From assembly GCF_016793825.1 (NCBI RefSeq), contig NZ_JAEULM010000046.1, positions 39,453-103,452 of the forward strand: a DNA stretch of 64,000 bases, read 5' to 3'. A model generated the notes under the pieces. The model was not told the origin of the DNA. It ran no database searches and saw nothing but the letters and a program-made list of their open reading frames with translations. The DNA comes from Sphingopyxis sp. Its GTDB lineage: Bacteria > Pseudomonadota > Alphaproteobacteria > Sphingomonadales > Sphingomonadaceae. Positions 1 through 8,300 of the stretch are shown piece after piece; the stretch's first letter is position 1, and every line of letters starts with the position of its first letter. A program made the position numbers and the translations under genes.

Positions 1-2
1 TC

Positions 3-1106
3 GCCATGTCGCCGAAAGCCGGAGCGCATGGGGAGCTTTGCGGGATCCTGTGCATCAAGGCGGCGCTGGAGGCACGTGGCGAGGATCGGCGCGTCCTGCT
101 CGTGCCTGAAAGCGCGCACGGCACCAACCCCGCCACTGCGGCCTTCGCGGGTTTCACGGTCGAGGATATCCCCGCGACCGGCGAAGGGCGCGTCGACCTT
201 GCGGCGCTGACGGCGCGGCTTGGCCCCGATGTTGCCGGCGTGATGATCACCAATCCCAATACTTGCGGGCTGTTTGAGCGCGACCTGAAGGCGATTTCGG
301 ACGCGGTGCATGCGGCCGGCGGTTATGTCTATTGCGACGGTGCCAACTTCAACGCGATCGTCGGGCGGGTGCGTCCCGGCGACCTTGGCGTCGATGCGAT
401 GCACATCAATCTCCACAAGACCTTTTCAACCCCGCACGGCGGCGGCGGGCCGGGGTCGGGTCCGGTCGTTCTGTCCGAAGCGCTCGCGCCGTTCGCGCCG
501 CTACCGTTCGTGACAAGGCTCGCGGACGGCGCATTCCGCCTGATCGAGGAAGAAAACGCCGACGAGGATCATCCCCAGAGCTTTGGGCGCATGACCGCCT
601 TTCACGGCCAGATGGGTATGTTCACCCGCGCACTGACCTATATCCTCAGCCATGGCGCCGATGGTCTCAGGCAGGTCGCCGAGGATGCGGTGCTCAACGC
701 CAACTATGTCCTGCGCAACCTTGAGGACGTGCTCGACGCGCCCTTTGGCGCTTCGGGGCCGTGCATGCACGAGGCGTTGTTCAGCGATCGCGGCCTCGCC
801 GAAGGATTCTCGACGCTCGATATCGCCAAGGGACTGATCGACGAGGGCTATCATCCGATGACGGTGTATTTTCCGCTCGTCGTCCATGGCGCAATGCTGG
901 TCGAACCGACCGAGACCGAATCAAAGGCGGTTCTCGATCAGTTCATCGGCGCGCTCCGTAGCATCGCGCTGCGTGCGCAGCAGGGCGATCCGGCGCTGAA
1001 ATCGGCGCCGCATTTCGCCCCGCGCGCGCGACTTGACGAAACGCTTGCAGCGCGCAAACCCGTGCTGGCATGGAATGAACAGGGTGATGCGGCGGAAACG
1101 ACGTAG
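3..1106 (+). CDS. gcvPB: Glycine dehydrogenase (decarboxylating) subunit 2, 5'-truncated by window edge
   Basis: This is the C-terminal two thirds of the P-protein beta subunit of the glycine cleavage system. The P-protein decarboxylates glycine with pyridoxal phosphate and passes the aminomethyl group to the lipoyl H-protein. The PLP-binding stretch NLHKTFSTPHGGGGPGSGP is intact, with the Schiff-base lysine near residue 138 of the visible part. An upstream SPKAGAHGE motif and the downstream YFPLVVHGAMLVEPTETES region are also family hallmarks. The reading frame is open to the window edge, and the family is normally about 500 residues, so roughly 150 residues are missing. The ATG at position 6 is internal and is not the true start. 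The two-subunit form of P-protein (GcvPA/GcvPB) is implied. Confidence 0.95.
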   Translation, partial: AMSPKAGAHGELCGILCIKAALEARGEDRRVLLVPESAHGTNPATAAFAGFTVEDIPATGEGRVDLAALTARLGPDVAGVMITNPNTCGLFERDLKAISDAVHAAGGYVYCDGANFNAIVGRVRPGDLGVDAMHINLHKTFSTPHGGGGPGSGPVVLSEALAPFAPLPFVTRLADGAFRLIEEENADEDHPQSFGRMTAFHGQMGMFTRALTYILSHGADGLRQVAEDAVLNANYVLRNLEDVLDAPFGASGPCMHEALFSDRGLAEGFSTLDIAKGLIDEGYHPMTVYFPLVVHGAMLVEPTETESKAVLDQFIGALRSIALRAQQGDPALKSAPHFAPRARLDETLAARKPVLAWNEQGDAAETT

Positions 1107-1135
1107 TTGAGCGAGGTCAACGACCTTTGGACAGC

Positions 1136-1465
1136 ATGGTAGATCGCGAGGGGAAAAGCACCGGCGCCGGTTGTCTGGCCGGCGGTGCGCTGTTCGCGGT
1201 GGTTTTTTTGGCGGTCTGGCTGGCCGCGATTACGATTTACGGGCTGGTCGTCGAGCAATGGGAGTTGATCCGCGTTCGCCGGGAGTTCAGCTATGACTGG
1301 GTCTTCCTTTATGCGCCGCTGATCGCCTTCGGCCTGGGTCTTGCCGCCGCGTTCCTGGCGGTGCGGCGCCTGCCCGCAGCGCGAATGACGTTGCTGATCG
1401 TGACGGTCGGGCTGATTGCCTTGTTCGGCGGCATTCTTCTCTTCGGCCTTGGCGGGCTCATCTAG
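1136..1465 (+). CDS. Small membrane protein of unknown function
   Basis: This is a protein of about 109 residues with three predicted membrane segments, roughly at residues 14-38, 58-78 and 85-107, separated by a short charged loop (EQWELIRVRREFSYDW). I do not recognise a family. The start is uncertain. An in-frame TTG at 1127 lies about 10 bases after a GCGAGG that could serve as ribosome binding site, while the ATG at 1136 is the more usual choice but has poorer spacing. It sits 20-30 bases after gcvPB and 15 bases before the next membrane protein gene, so it may be co-transcribed with both. Confidence 0.6.
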   Translation: MVDREGKSTGAGCLAGGALFAVVFLAVWLAAITIYGLVVEQWELIRVRREFSYDWVFLYAPLIAFGLGLAAAFLAVRRLPAARMTLLIVTVGLIALFGGILLFGLGGLI

Positions 1466-1480
1466 AAACAAGGGGGCACC

Positions 1481-1930
1481 ATGAGCTGGAACACCATCTA
1501 TCTGCTGGCCAATTACTGGGCCTTCGTGGGCTGGCTGATGCTCGCCTTCGCGCCGCGCAGCCCGCGCATATTGTCTTTCATCATGTATGCCGGCGTGCTG
1601 CTGCTTTGCCTTCTCTACCTTGTGCTGATCACGGGCTTCCTGACCGGTGGGATCGATCCGGGGGGGCAGGGCGGCGGGAGCTTCTCCTCGCTGGCGGGCG
1701 TGATGAAACTATTCGATACACCGGGGGGGGCGACTTTGGGGTGGGTCCATTATTTGGCGTTCGACCTGTTCACCGGCATGTGGATCGCCCGCGATGCCGA
1801 CGGCAAGGGGTTCGGCCGGATCGTGCAGGTCCCCTTCCTGTTCCTGACGTTGATGGCGGGGCCGGTCGGCCTGTTCCTGTGGCTCATCGTTCGCGAACGC
1901 CGCGCGCGTGCGCAAGCGAAGGCTGGGTGA
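1481..1930 (+). CDS. ABA4-like (DUF4281) family membrane protein
   Basis: This is a 149-residue protein with four hydrophobic segments. It starts MSWNTIYLLANYWAFVGW and contains the central motif LGWVHYLAFDLFTGMWIARDA followed by FLFLTLMAGPVGLFLWLIVR. This pattern, with HYLAFDLFxG and the C-terminal GPxGLxxWLI, is that of the ABA4-like family. It is named after a plant protein needed for neoxanthin synthesis. The bacterial members have no established function, so no reaction is assigned here. An AAGGGGG sequence just upstream gives a good ribosome binding site. The gene belongs to a run of small membrane proteins on the same strand (1136-2462). Confidence 0.75.
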   Translation: MSWNTIYLLANYWAFVGWLMLAFAPRSPRILSFIMYAGVLLLCLLYLVLITGFLTGGIDPGGQGGGSFSSLAGVMKLFDTPGGATLGWVHYLAFDLFTGMWIARDADGKGFGRIVQVPFLFLTLMAGPVGLFLWLIVRERRARAQAKAG

Positions 1931-1937
1931 GACGGCA

Positions 1938-2462
1938 ATGAATGCGACCGCGGCGCCTTCGGCCTGGATGCAATATGCGATTCCCGGGGCGATTATCCTC
2001 CTCGTTCTCTTCTTTCGTCTGCGGGCGGTCGGCAAGGCGCGGCGGCTGCGGCTGGAGAGGTTGTGGATATTGCCGGCGCTCTATGCCGTGCTGGTCGGCT
2101 TCGTGTTCTGGAGCGCTCCGCCGCATGGCGCGACCTGGCTCTGGTGCCTGCTCGCGTTGGGCGTGGGCGCCGCGCTGGGCTGGACACGCGGCAAACTGAT
2201 GAAGATCGCCGTCGACCCGGAAACCCATGAACTCAGCCAGACCGTGTCGCCGGCCGCCTTGCTGTTCATCGTCGTGCTGATCTTCATCCGCAGCGCGTCG
2301 CGCGCCATGGCGGAACAGATGGCGGGGCCGGGGCATGCCGGATTGATGGCCGCGACCGACATCCTGCTGGCTTTCGCGCTGGGCTTTCTGGCCTTTCAGC
2401 GGATCGAGGTTTTCATTCGCGCCCGGCGGATGCTCGTCGAAGCGCGGGCAGGGCGGCGATGA
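1938..2462 (+). CDS. CcdC-like (DUF1453) membrane protein
   Basis: This is a protein of about 174 residues with four to five membrane segments and the internal phrase GWTRGKLMKIAVDPETHELSQ between segments two and three. The general layout (short RLRLERLW loop, aromatic PP turn, TRGK...DPETHELSQ soluble loop, then two helices) resembles proteins annotated as CcdC or DUF1453 in sphingomonads. No biochemical role is inferred. The chosen ATG at 1938 lies 8 bases past the stop of the previous gene. An in-frame ATG-less extension back to 1908 would overlap that gene. Its 3' end overlaps the next start by 4 bases (ATGA), which suggests translational coupling. Confidence 0.65.
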   Translation: MNATAAPSAWMQYAIPGAIILLVLFFRLRAVGKARRLRLERLWILPALYAVLVGFVFWSAPPHGATWLWCLLALGVGAALGWTRGKLMKIAVDPETHELSQTVSPAALLFIVVLIFIRSASRAMAEQMAGPGHAGLMAATDILLAFALGFLAFQRIEVFIRARRMLVEARAGRR

Positions 2463-3091
2463 GCGGACCCTGGACGCCGCGTGACGGCGGCGATGGGGCC
2501 AGGCGCCATGCGCCTGCCACGCTGCGGAACCGCGATGCGATCGCGGCGGTGCTCGCCGACTGGTTGCCGCCCGCGGGAACGGTGCTGGAGGTCGCCAGCG
2601 GGTCGGGCGAACATGTTGTCCATTTCGCCGCCGCCTTTCCGCGGCTCGACTGGCAACCAAGCGATCCCGATGCCGACGCGCTATCCTCGATCGCCGCCTG
2701 GAGCGCCGATGAACGGGTGCCGAACCTCGCGCCGCCGCTGATGCTCGACGCTGCGGCAGCCGACTGGCCGCTGGCGTCGGCCGATGCGGTCCTCTGCATC
2801 AACATGGTGCACATCAGCCCGTGGGCCGCGACGCTCGGCCTGCTGGCGGGCGCGGCCCGGATTTTGCCGAGAGGCGCGCCGCTGATCCTCTATGGCCCCT
2901 ATCTGGAGGCCGAAGTCGAGACTGCGGAAAGCAATCGCGCCTTCGATGCGGGACTCCGTGCCCGTAACCCCGAATGGGGCCTGCGCGACCGCCATCAGGT
3001 GGCGGCAGCCGCGGCCGACGCCGGCCTTGCCTTCGCCGAACGCCGGGCGATGCCGGCCAATAATCTGATGCTGTTGTTCCGTAGGGGCTAA
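2459..3091 (+). CDS. DUF938 family protein (methyltransferase-like fold)
   Basis: This 210-residue protein has a Rossmann-type motif VLEVASGSGEHVVHFA near residues 42-57, then WQPSDPD and an INMVHISPW segment. These are the signature elements of the DUF938 (UPF0585) family. The glycine-rich loop resembles that of S-adenosylmethionine-dependent methyltransferases, but the family has no proven substrate that I know of. The start codon overlaps the stop of the upstream membrane protein, so it is probably the last gene of a small operon that begins near 1136. A convergent gene on the opposite strand ends 13 bases after its stop. Confidence 0.8.
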   Translation: MSGPWTPRDGGDGARRHAPATLRNRDAIAAVLADWLPPAGTVLEVASGSGEHVVHFAAAFPRLDWQPSDPDADALSSIAAWSADERVPNLAPPLMLDAAAADWPLASADAVLCINMVHISPWAATLGLLAGAARILPRGAPLILYGPYLEAEVETAESNRAFDAGLRARNPEWGLRDRHQVAAAAADAGLAFAERRAMPANNLMLLFRRG

Positions 3092-3104
3092 CCGCCAATC
3101 TGCG

Positions 3105-4217
3105 TCAAGGGGTCAGGTCCAGTCGTTCGATTCGCGGAATGCGGCTTCGACTCTTCATGCGGGTGCCGGCTTCCTCCGTCCAATAGGCCGTCAAGGTGTA
3201 GCGCTCGACCATGAAAAACTTGCTTTGTTTGCCGTCGGCCGCCTTCGCCGGCACATAGAGGCGCTTCTCGATCGAGCGCAGCACGGCGTCGGCCCAATCC
3301 GGCGTACCACCGCTGCGCAATACTTCCGCTTCTTCGACGCGGCCACGGTCGCTGACCCAGAAGCCAATGTCGACCCACTTGTCGGGCAAGAAGCGTCTTG
3401 AATCATCCAGATTTATTGGGGGGGAATAGATTAGCAGCGGGCGGTTCGCGCTTCCTTGCGCGACAACCTCGGCAATCAAGGCATCTGTCGATTGCTGATC
3501 GCCCATCGCGCGATCCAACCGGGCCAGCAATATCCGACCGACCAAAGCAAATCGTTCTGCACCGGGTGTCGGATTGGCAATAAACCCGGATATCTGGTCT
3601 CTCGCCTTGTTGGACAGTGACCGGTCATGCTTGTTCGCCTGCGCGTCCTGCAGAAGCAGGGAGAGGTAGCGCAATCGCCCCAGCACAGCGACCTGCGGGA
3701 CGCCGGCCGCGAGCGCATCACGCTCGACGGCCAGGTATTTTTCTGCCGCATCTTGCGGGAAGCCTGATTTGAATCGAAAGTCTGCAACTTCCAGTTCCGC
3801 CGCCAGCGCTCGCGGATCGTCTGCCGGCAGATTGTCTTTCAGCGTGTCGCGCATTTCGACGATCGAATGACGTAGACGGGTCAATTCACCCATATGTTCG
3901 AGTACATTGGCATTGGCCCGATAGAGTTCGGACAATGCGACGGGATAGCGGGATCGATACTGCCGGTTCCGGTCAATGGATTCGCGCAACGTGCGACGCG
4001 CACCTTTATAATCGCCGGCGACGAATTGGTTCTCGGCGTGTGCCAAAGTGGCGCTGATGTCGGCTTCCGGCGGGCAGGACGCCGCGAGGCATTTCTCGAG
4101 ATTGGTTGCCGTTTGCGATAGCGGCTGCGCTGTTACAACGATTTCCTGAACGTCTTCGTTAGCGAACGATGCGGAAACAATTGTTCCTGAAATCAGTAAA
4201 GCCACAAGAAATTTCAT
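3105..4217 (-). CDS. Secreted protein with TonB-like C-terminal region
   Basis: This is a protein of about 370 residues that starts MKFLVALLISGTIVSASFA, a clear Sec signal peptide. The middle is helical and charged, like tetratricopeptide-type repeats, with repeated AELEVADFRFKSG and LGRLRYLSLLL stretches. The last 110 residues contain GFWVSDRGRVEEAEVLRSGG, which matches the TonB C-terminal fold seen in many sphingomonad periplasmic proteins. The role is unknown; a periplasmic or envelope location is likely. I chose the ATG at 4217 because it begins the signal peptide, and five codons upstream give no better start. It is divergent from the acyl-CoA synthetase with a 175-base intergenic region. 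Its base composition is slightly lower in GC than its neighbours. Confidence 0.75.
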   Translation of the reverse strand: MKFLVALLISGTIVSASFANEDVQEIVVTAQPLSQTATNLEKCLAASCPPEADISATLAHAENQFVAGDYKGARRTLRESIDRNRQYRSRYPVALSELYRANANVLEHMGELTRLRHSIVEMRDTLKDNLPADDPRALAAELEVADFRFKSGFPQDAAEKYLAVERDALAAGVPQVAVLGRLRYLSLLLQDAQANKHDRSLSNKARDQISGFIANPTPGAERFALVGRILLARLDRAMGDQQSTDALIAEVVAQGSANRPLLIYSPPINLDDSRRFLPDKWVDIGFWVSDRGRVEEAEVLRSGGTPDWADAVLRSIEKRLYVPAKAADGKQSKFFMVERYTLTAYWTEEAGTRMKSRSRIPRIERLDLTP

Positions 4218-4392
4218 GACGGGGCCCGGCATCTCTGAATGATAACTGCAAAACTATTTGGAAAATTGGCAATAGGCAATGGAAAGCCTGATGCTACTGA
4301 CAGGTTTCCATCTCTGCGCTTTACCTCGCGTTTGCAGTCGTTAGCCTTCGCTCAATCGCGCCCGAGAGACGCGAGTCGAGGAGAGTGATGCG

Positions 4393-5952
4393 ATGGTCGC
4401 CGATGTTTCGGATATTTTGAGTTTCGACGAGTTCATCACGCATTGGGCGGCGGAGCGGCCCGATCGCGTTGCGATGCGTGAGGACGAGCGCGTCTTTACC
4501 TATGCCGAACTGGAGGACCGTACCGCGCGCGTCGCAAGCCTGCTGCTGGCCGCGGGGTTGCAGAAGGGCGACCGGATCGCCTGGATCGGCAAGAACAGCG
4601 ACCTGTATTTCACCCTCTTCTATGGCGCCGCCCGCGCGGGCGTCGTGATGGCGCCCATCGGCTGGCGGCTTGCGCCCGGAGAATGGGCCTATGTCGTCAA
4701 CGACACGAAGGCGAAGATCGTTTTTGCCGGGCCGGGCTTTGACAGCGTGGCGCAGCAACTCGCCGGAAAGCTCGACCACGACCCGCGCATCATCGGCGCC
4801 GACGAAGCCCGCGCGCTGATCGAGGCCACACCGCGCGCAGCCTTCCCCCCCGCCGGATCGGACGATGCCGTTCTCCAACTCTATACCTCGGGCACGACCG
4901 GCAATCCCAAGGGTGCGGTGCTGTCGAACCGCAACCTCTTCGCGCTGCGCAAGCATTCGAACGAAGCCGACATGCCCTATACCAAATGGGAAGATGACGA
5001 GGCAGTGCTGGTCGCGATGCCCTGTGCGCATATCGGCGGTACCGGGCTTGGCATCATGGCGCTGGCGGCAGGGTTGCCCGGAATCATCCTGGCCGAGTTC
5101 AATCCCGACGGCGTGTTCGACGCGGTCGAACAGCATGGCGTGACGCGGTTTTTCATTGTCCCCGCCGCGCTTCAGATGCTGTTGCTTCATCCCCGCTGCG
5201 CCAGCGTCGATTACGGCCGGCTGAAATATATCCTCTATGGCGCCGCGCCGATCCCGCTCGAGTTGCTGCGCCAGTGCATCAAGATGTTCGGCGCGCAGTT
5301 CATCCAGGCCTATGGGATGACCGAGACGACGGGCACGATCTGCATGCTGCCGCCCGAGGATCATGATCCCGAGGGGAATGCGCGGATGCGATCGGCCGGC
5401 AAACCGCTGCCGGGAGTCGAGATCGCGATCCTGGGTCCCGACGGTGCCAGCGTGCCGACGGGTGATGTCGGCGAGGTCGTGACCCGGTCGTCGAACAACA
5501 TGATCGGATACTGGAACCTGCCCGACGCGACGGCGAAGACGATGACCGCCGATGGCTGGATTCACACCGGCGACGCCGGCTATCTGGACGAGGATGGCTA
5601 TCTCTTCATCCACGACCGGATGAAGGACATGATCATTTCCGGCGGCGAGAATGTCTATCCCGCCGAGGTCGAGAGCGCGATCTTCGGGCATCCGGCGGTA
5701 CAGGAGGTCGCGGTGATCGGCATTCCGGACCAGAAGTGGGGCGAGACCGTGAAGGCGGTCGTGGTCCCGAAACCGGGCATGAGCATCGAGGAAGCCGACA
5801 TCATCGCCTGGGCGCGCGATCGCATCGCCGCGTTCAAGGCGCCGCGCAGTGTCGATGTGATCGCGGCGCTGCCGCGCAACGCATCGGGCAAGATCCTGCG
5901 CAAGGACCTGCGCGCGCCCTATTGGGAGGGCTATGAGCGGATGGTGAATTGA
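4393..5952 (+). CDS. AMP-binding acyl-CoA synthetase (fatty-acid or aryl-acid CoA ligase)
   Basis: This 519-residue member of the ANL superfamily should adenylate a carboxylic acid and transfer it to coenzyme A. The phosphate-binding loop LYTSGTTGNPKGAV lies at residues 163-176. YGMTETTG (A5), GYLDEDGYLFIHDRMKD (A7/A8 hinge) and GENVYPAEVE follow, and the catalytic lysine is in GKILRKDL near residue 500. The length is normal. The exact substrate cannot be read from the sequence; medium- or long-chain fatty acids and aromatic acids are all possible. A small protein gene overlaps its stop codon and is probably co-transcribed. Confidence 0.9.
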   Translation: MVADVSDILSFDEFITHWAAERPDRVAMREDERVFTYAELEDRTARVASLLLAAGLQKGDRIAWIGKNSDLYFTLFYGAARAGVVMAPIGWRLAPGEWAYVVNDTKAKIVFAGPGFDSVAQQLAGKLDHDPRIIGADEARALIEATPRAAFPPAGSDDAVLQLYTSGTTGNPKGAVLSNRNLFALRKHSNEADMPYTKWEDDEAVLVAMPCAHIGGTGLGIMALAAGLPGIILAEFNPDGVFDAVEQHGVTRFFIVPAALQMLLLHPRCASVDYGRLKYILYGAAPIPLELLRQCIKMFGAQFIQAYGMTETTGTICMLPPEDHDPEGNARMRSAGKPLPGVEIAILGPDGASVPTGDVGEVVTRSSNNMIGYWNLPDATAKTMTADGWIHTGDAGYLDEDGYLFIHDRMKDMIISGGENVYPAEVESAIFGHPAVQEVAVIGIPDQKWGETVKAVVVPKPGMSIEEADIIAWARDRIAAFKAPRSVDVIAALPRNASGKILRKDLRAPYWEGYERMVN

Positions 5953-6428
5953 GCGGGAGCCGCGCTGCTCTTCGCATCGTGCTGATCGCGGTGGCGTCGG
6001 CTGCGCTCGGCGCGGGTTTCGTAAGTTGGTCGTGGAGCGCGGCACGGGAAGCCGAAGAAACGTCGCGTATCGGGACGCTGATCCAACTGCGCTGCTACGC
6101 CTATTGGTCCCGAAGCGGTATCGCCGACGCGAGTTTCGAATTTCGCAACGGCCGCAAGGCCTTGTTGGAAATCGTCCGCGCAACGGACCCCGCGCTCGAT
6201 TACTGGACTCCCGGATTGCGGGCCGGCGCGGTGGCCGAAACGCGCCGCGGACCACCGCTTCCCGGCCCCGATTTCAAGGGCATCGATTATCGCAAGATCC
6301 GGCACCGCCAGCCTTGGTGCCATAACGAGCAAATCTATGCGTGGGACTATAATGTTACCATGTTGCGTTTGCTTGGACGGGATCGCGATGCGGAAATGCC
6401 TTACGCAAGCCCCGAATTGTCATCCTGA
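5949..6428 (+). CDS. Hypothetical secreted or membrane-anchored protein
   Basis: This is a 159-residue protein with one N-terminal hydrophobic segment (residues 8-28) followed by a soluble domain with several aromatic and basic residues and two cysteines (LRCYAYW and QPWCHNE). I do not recognise a family. The start is a TTG that overlaps the TGA stop of the acyl-CoA synthetase, which fits translational coupling. A GTG at 5979 is an alternative but would cut into the hydrophobic segment. The 3' end overlaps the convergent GST gene by 28 bases. Codon use matches its neighbours, so I think it is real. Confidence 0.55.
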   Translation: MSGSRAALRIVLIAVASAALGAGFVSWSWSAAREAEETSRIGTLIQLRCYAYWSRSGIADASFEFRNGRKALLEIVRATDPALDYWTPGLRAGAVAETRRGPPLPGPDFKGIDYRKIRHRQPWCHNEQIYAWDYNVTMLRLLGRDRDAEMPYASPELSS

Positions 6429-7051
6429 CCCTGGCCGGCCATCTGCCTTTCGCGCGCGCGCCGGAAGCCGTCGCGTGCCATGCACCGCGCCAGCCATGCC
6501 TTCGACGCATCGCCCAGAACGTCGTCTGCGCCCAGCGTCGTCGCCAGAAAGGCCGCATAGCCGATCGCGATGTCGGCGATGGTGAAACGTCCCGCGACCA
6601 GCCATTCGCGCCCGTCGCCCAGCGCCGCCTCGATGCTGCGGGCGCGCCCGCCGAAGAAGGCCTTGTAATCGTCGACCGCCTGCGCGAGGCGGCGTTCCTC
6701 GGGTTCGACGCGGGTGTAGCGGATCATGATCGCAAGCGGGAAGGTCAGCGTCGCGTCGCTGCGATGCAGCCAGTTGCGCCATTCCCAGTAATCGGCTTCG
6801 TCGCGGGCCAGTTCCAGCGAGGTGCCTTCGGCGATGCGTTCGCAGATCGCAGTCGATTCGGTCATCAGCCGCCCGCCCTCGACCCAGCCGGGGATCGTCA
6901 TCAGCGGGTTCACGGCGCGATAATCGGGTTCGAACGCGCGCGGCGGGAATTTGAGGAGGCGAAGGTCGACATCGACCCCGGCTTCCTCGACTGCCCACAG
7001 GCAACGCAGCGACCGCGCGTCGGGGCAATGATAGAGTATGGGGCGGGTCAT
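6401..7051 (-). CDS. Glutathione S-transferase family protein
   Basis: This 216-residue protein has the two-domain GST layout. The N-terminal thioredoxin-like part begins TRPILYHCPDARSLRCLWAVEEAG and includes the cis-proline loop MTIPG and the glutathione gamma-glutamyl contact ES in LMTESTAICERIAEG. The C-terminal helical domain has the FTIADIAIGY N-capping box. It probably conjugates or reduces an electrophile, but the substrate is unknown. The start overlaps the stop of the EamA transporter by 4 bases, so the two are one operon, transporter first. Confidence 0.88.
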   Translation of the reverse strand: MTRPILYHCPDARSLRCLWAVEEAGVDVDLRLLKFPPRAFEPDYRAVNPLMTIPGWVEGGRLMTESTAICERIAEGTSLELARDEADYWEWRNWLHRSDATLTFPLAIMIRYTRVEPEERRLAQAVDDYKAFFGGRARSIEAALGDGREWLVAGRFTIADIAIGYAAFLATTLGADDVLGDASKAWLARCMARDGFRRARERQMAGQGQDDNSGLA

Positions 7052-7980
7052 GCGGCGATATCCTTTGCGCGTTCGATCTGCCGACGATGTTCGCGCCAGG
7101 CGATGAACAGGCCGCTGGCGATGATCAACGGGGCACCGATCCATGTCGTATCGGCGGGCAGGGTTCCAAAGAGCCACCAGCCGCAGGCAATCGACCACAG
7201 CAGGCTGGAATAGTCCATCGGGGTCACCACCGCCACCGGCGCAAGTCGTAACGCGCCGGTCAGCGACATCTGCGCCACGGCGCCTGCCAGGCCGAGCCCG
7301 ATCAGCAGCGCCCACACGCCGAGGCTGTGCGGTGTGATGAAAAAGGGCAGGGCGATGCCCAGCGGAACCAGCGAGATCATGCTGAACCAGAATACGATCG
7401 CGATCGCGCTTTCGGTGCGGCCGAGGTCGCGGATCTGGATCGTCACCAGCGCCGTCATGATGGCGCCGCCCAGCGCGATCAGGGCGCCCATCGCATGGCT
7501 GCCGTTGAGTCCACCGGCCAGCATCGAGGTCGGGTTGAGCACGATGAGGACGCCGATGAAGCCCGCGATCACCGCGCTCCATCGTGCCCGGCCGGTCGGT
7601 TCGTGCAGGAACAGCGCGGCAAAGATGACCGCGAAGATCGGCACCGACAGGTTGATCGTCGTGGCCTCTGCCATCGGCAGGAAGATCATGCCGCCGAAGT
7701 TGAAGACCATGCCGGTCAGGCCCATCATCGCGCGGCGGGTATGGATGGCGAACCGCCGGGTGCGGAAGGTCGCGAGGCCGTCGTGCGTCATCGCCCAGCC
7801 AAAGAGCAGCGGCAGGATCACCGCCTGGCGCCAGAACAGGCTTTCGACGATGTGGACGCCCGCCGCATCGACCAGTTTGACGACGGCATACATGCCGGAA
7901 AGGCTGGCCATGGCGACCAGCCGCAGCGCGATGCCGCCCAGATAATGTTGCGGTGGGGCGGAGGACTCGGCGGCAACCAT
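7048..7980 (-). CDS. EamA-type drug/metabolite transporter
   Basis: This 310-residue inner-membrane protein has ten hydrophobic segments arranged as two EamA repeats, the typical length and layout of the DMT superfamily. Visible landmarks are the second-repeat segment WSAVIAGFIGVLIVLNPTS, preceded by PIFAVIFAALFLHEPTGRARW, and the last segment ending TWIGAPLIIASGLFIAWREHRR. The substrate cannot be assigned; relatives export amino acids, purines or riboflavin. It is translationally coupled to the GST gene that follows (4-base overlap), which hints at a shared role in handling a toxic or conjugated metabolite, though that is inference. Confidence 0.85.
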   Translation of the reverse strand: MVAAESSAPPQHYLGGIALRLVAMASLSGMYAVVKLVDAAGVHIVESLFWRQAVILPLLFGWAMTHDGLATFRTRRFAIHTRRAMMGLTGMVFNFGGMIFLPMAEATTINLSVPIFAVIFAALFLHEPTGRARWSAVIAGFIGVLIVLNPTSMLAGGLNGSHAMGALIALGGAIMTALVTIQIRDLGRTESAIAIVFWFSMISLVPLGIALPFFITPHSLGVWALLIGLGLAGAVAQMSLTGALRLAPVAVVTPMDYSSLLWSIACGWWLFGTLPADTTWIGAPLIIASGLFIAWREHRRQIERAKDIAA

Positions 7981-8133
7981 GAGCGGCTGCGCATATCAGC
8001 CTGCCGCCCCTTTGCAAGCGACGTCCGCTCCACTTTGCCGGCGCACGTCCTGTCGCATGGCGGGCCGGTGCGAGGATCGCACCAATCCCCTTGCGCCCCG
8101 CCCCCCGATGCGGCTAAGGGCGCACTCCGGCCT

Positions 8134-8209
8134 AGGGGTATAGCTCAGTTGGTAGAGCATCGGTCTCCAAAACCGAGGGTCGCGGGTTCAAGTCCTGCTG
8201 CCCCTGCCA
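8134..8209 (+). tRNA. trnW: tRNA-Trp (anticodon CCA)
   Basis: This is a 76-base cloverleaf. The acceptor stem pairs AGGGGTA with TGCCCCT, the D arm is GCTCAGTTGGTAGAGC, and the anticodon stem TCGGT/ACCGA carries loop CTCCAAA with anticodon CCA at 8167-8169. The T arm is GCGGGTTCAAGTCCTGC, and a genomically encoded CCA tail ends at 8209. In many bacteria tRNA-Trp directly precedes secE-nusG; here a guanidinium exporter gene lies between them. Confidence 0.97.
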
Positions 8210-8225
8210 GGCCGGCCAGACCCTA

Positions 8226-8300
8226 AAAGGGCCACGTCCCTGCCTGCGGCGCCGCAGGTTACAGGACCGGGACGGCCCGGCAGCCATCGAGGAGGCTGTC
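8226..8300 (+). promoter_or_regulatory. Candidate guanidine-II (mini-ykkC) riboswitch leader of the SMR exporter
   Basis: The guanidine-II class consists of two small hairpins with ACGR loops ahead of SugE-type genes. Here the second hairpin is canonical: CCGGG-ACGG-CCCGG at 8267-8280. The first is degenerate: AGGG/CCCT at 8228-8242 with loop CCACGT, so it has ACGT instead of ACGR and two extra bases. A third stem-loop (CCTGCG/CGCAGG, 8243-8258) lies between. The Shine-Dalgarno GAGGAGG (8289-8295) is partly covered by a CAGCC/GGCTG pairing (8281-8285 with 8294-8298), a plausible off state. The identity of the downstream gene supports this call. The weak first hairpin lowers confidence. Confidence 0.5.

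Noticed and set aside
4321-6255. Long open frame of 644 codons on the minus strand opposite the acyl-CoA synthetase
   Set aside because: Arg/Gly/Asp-rich sequence without domains, fully antisense to a well-supported enzyme; a by-product of high GC.
8226-8300. Fluoride (crcB) or guanidine-I/III riboswitch upstream of the SMR gene
   Set aside because: Their conserved cores are not present; only the guanidine-II hairpin pattern partly fits.
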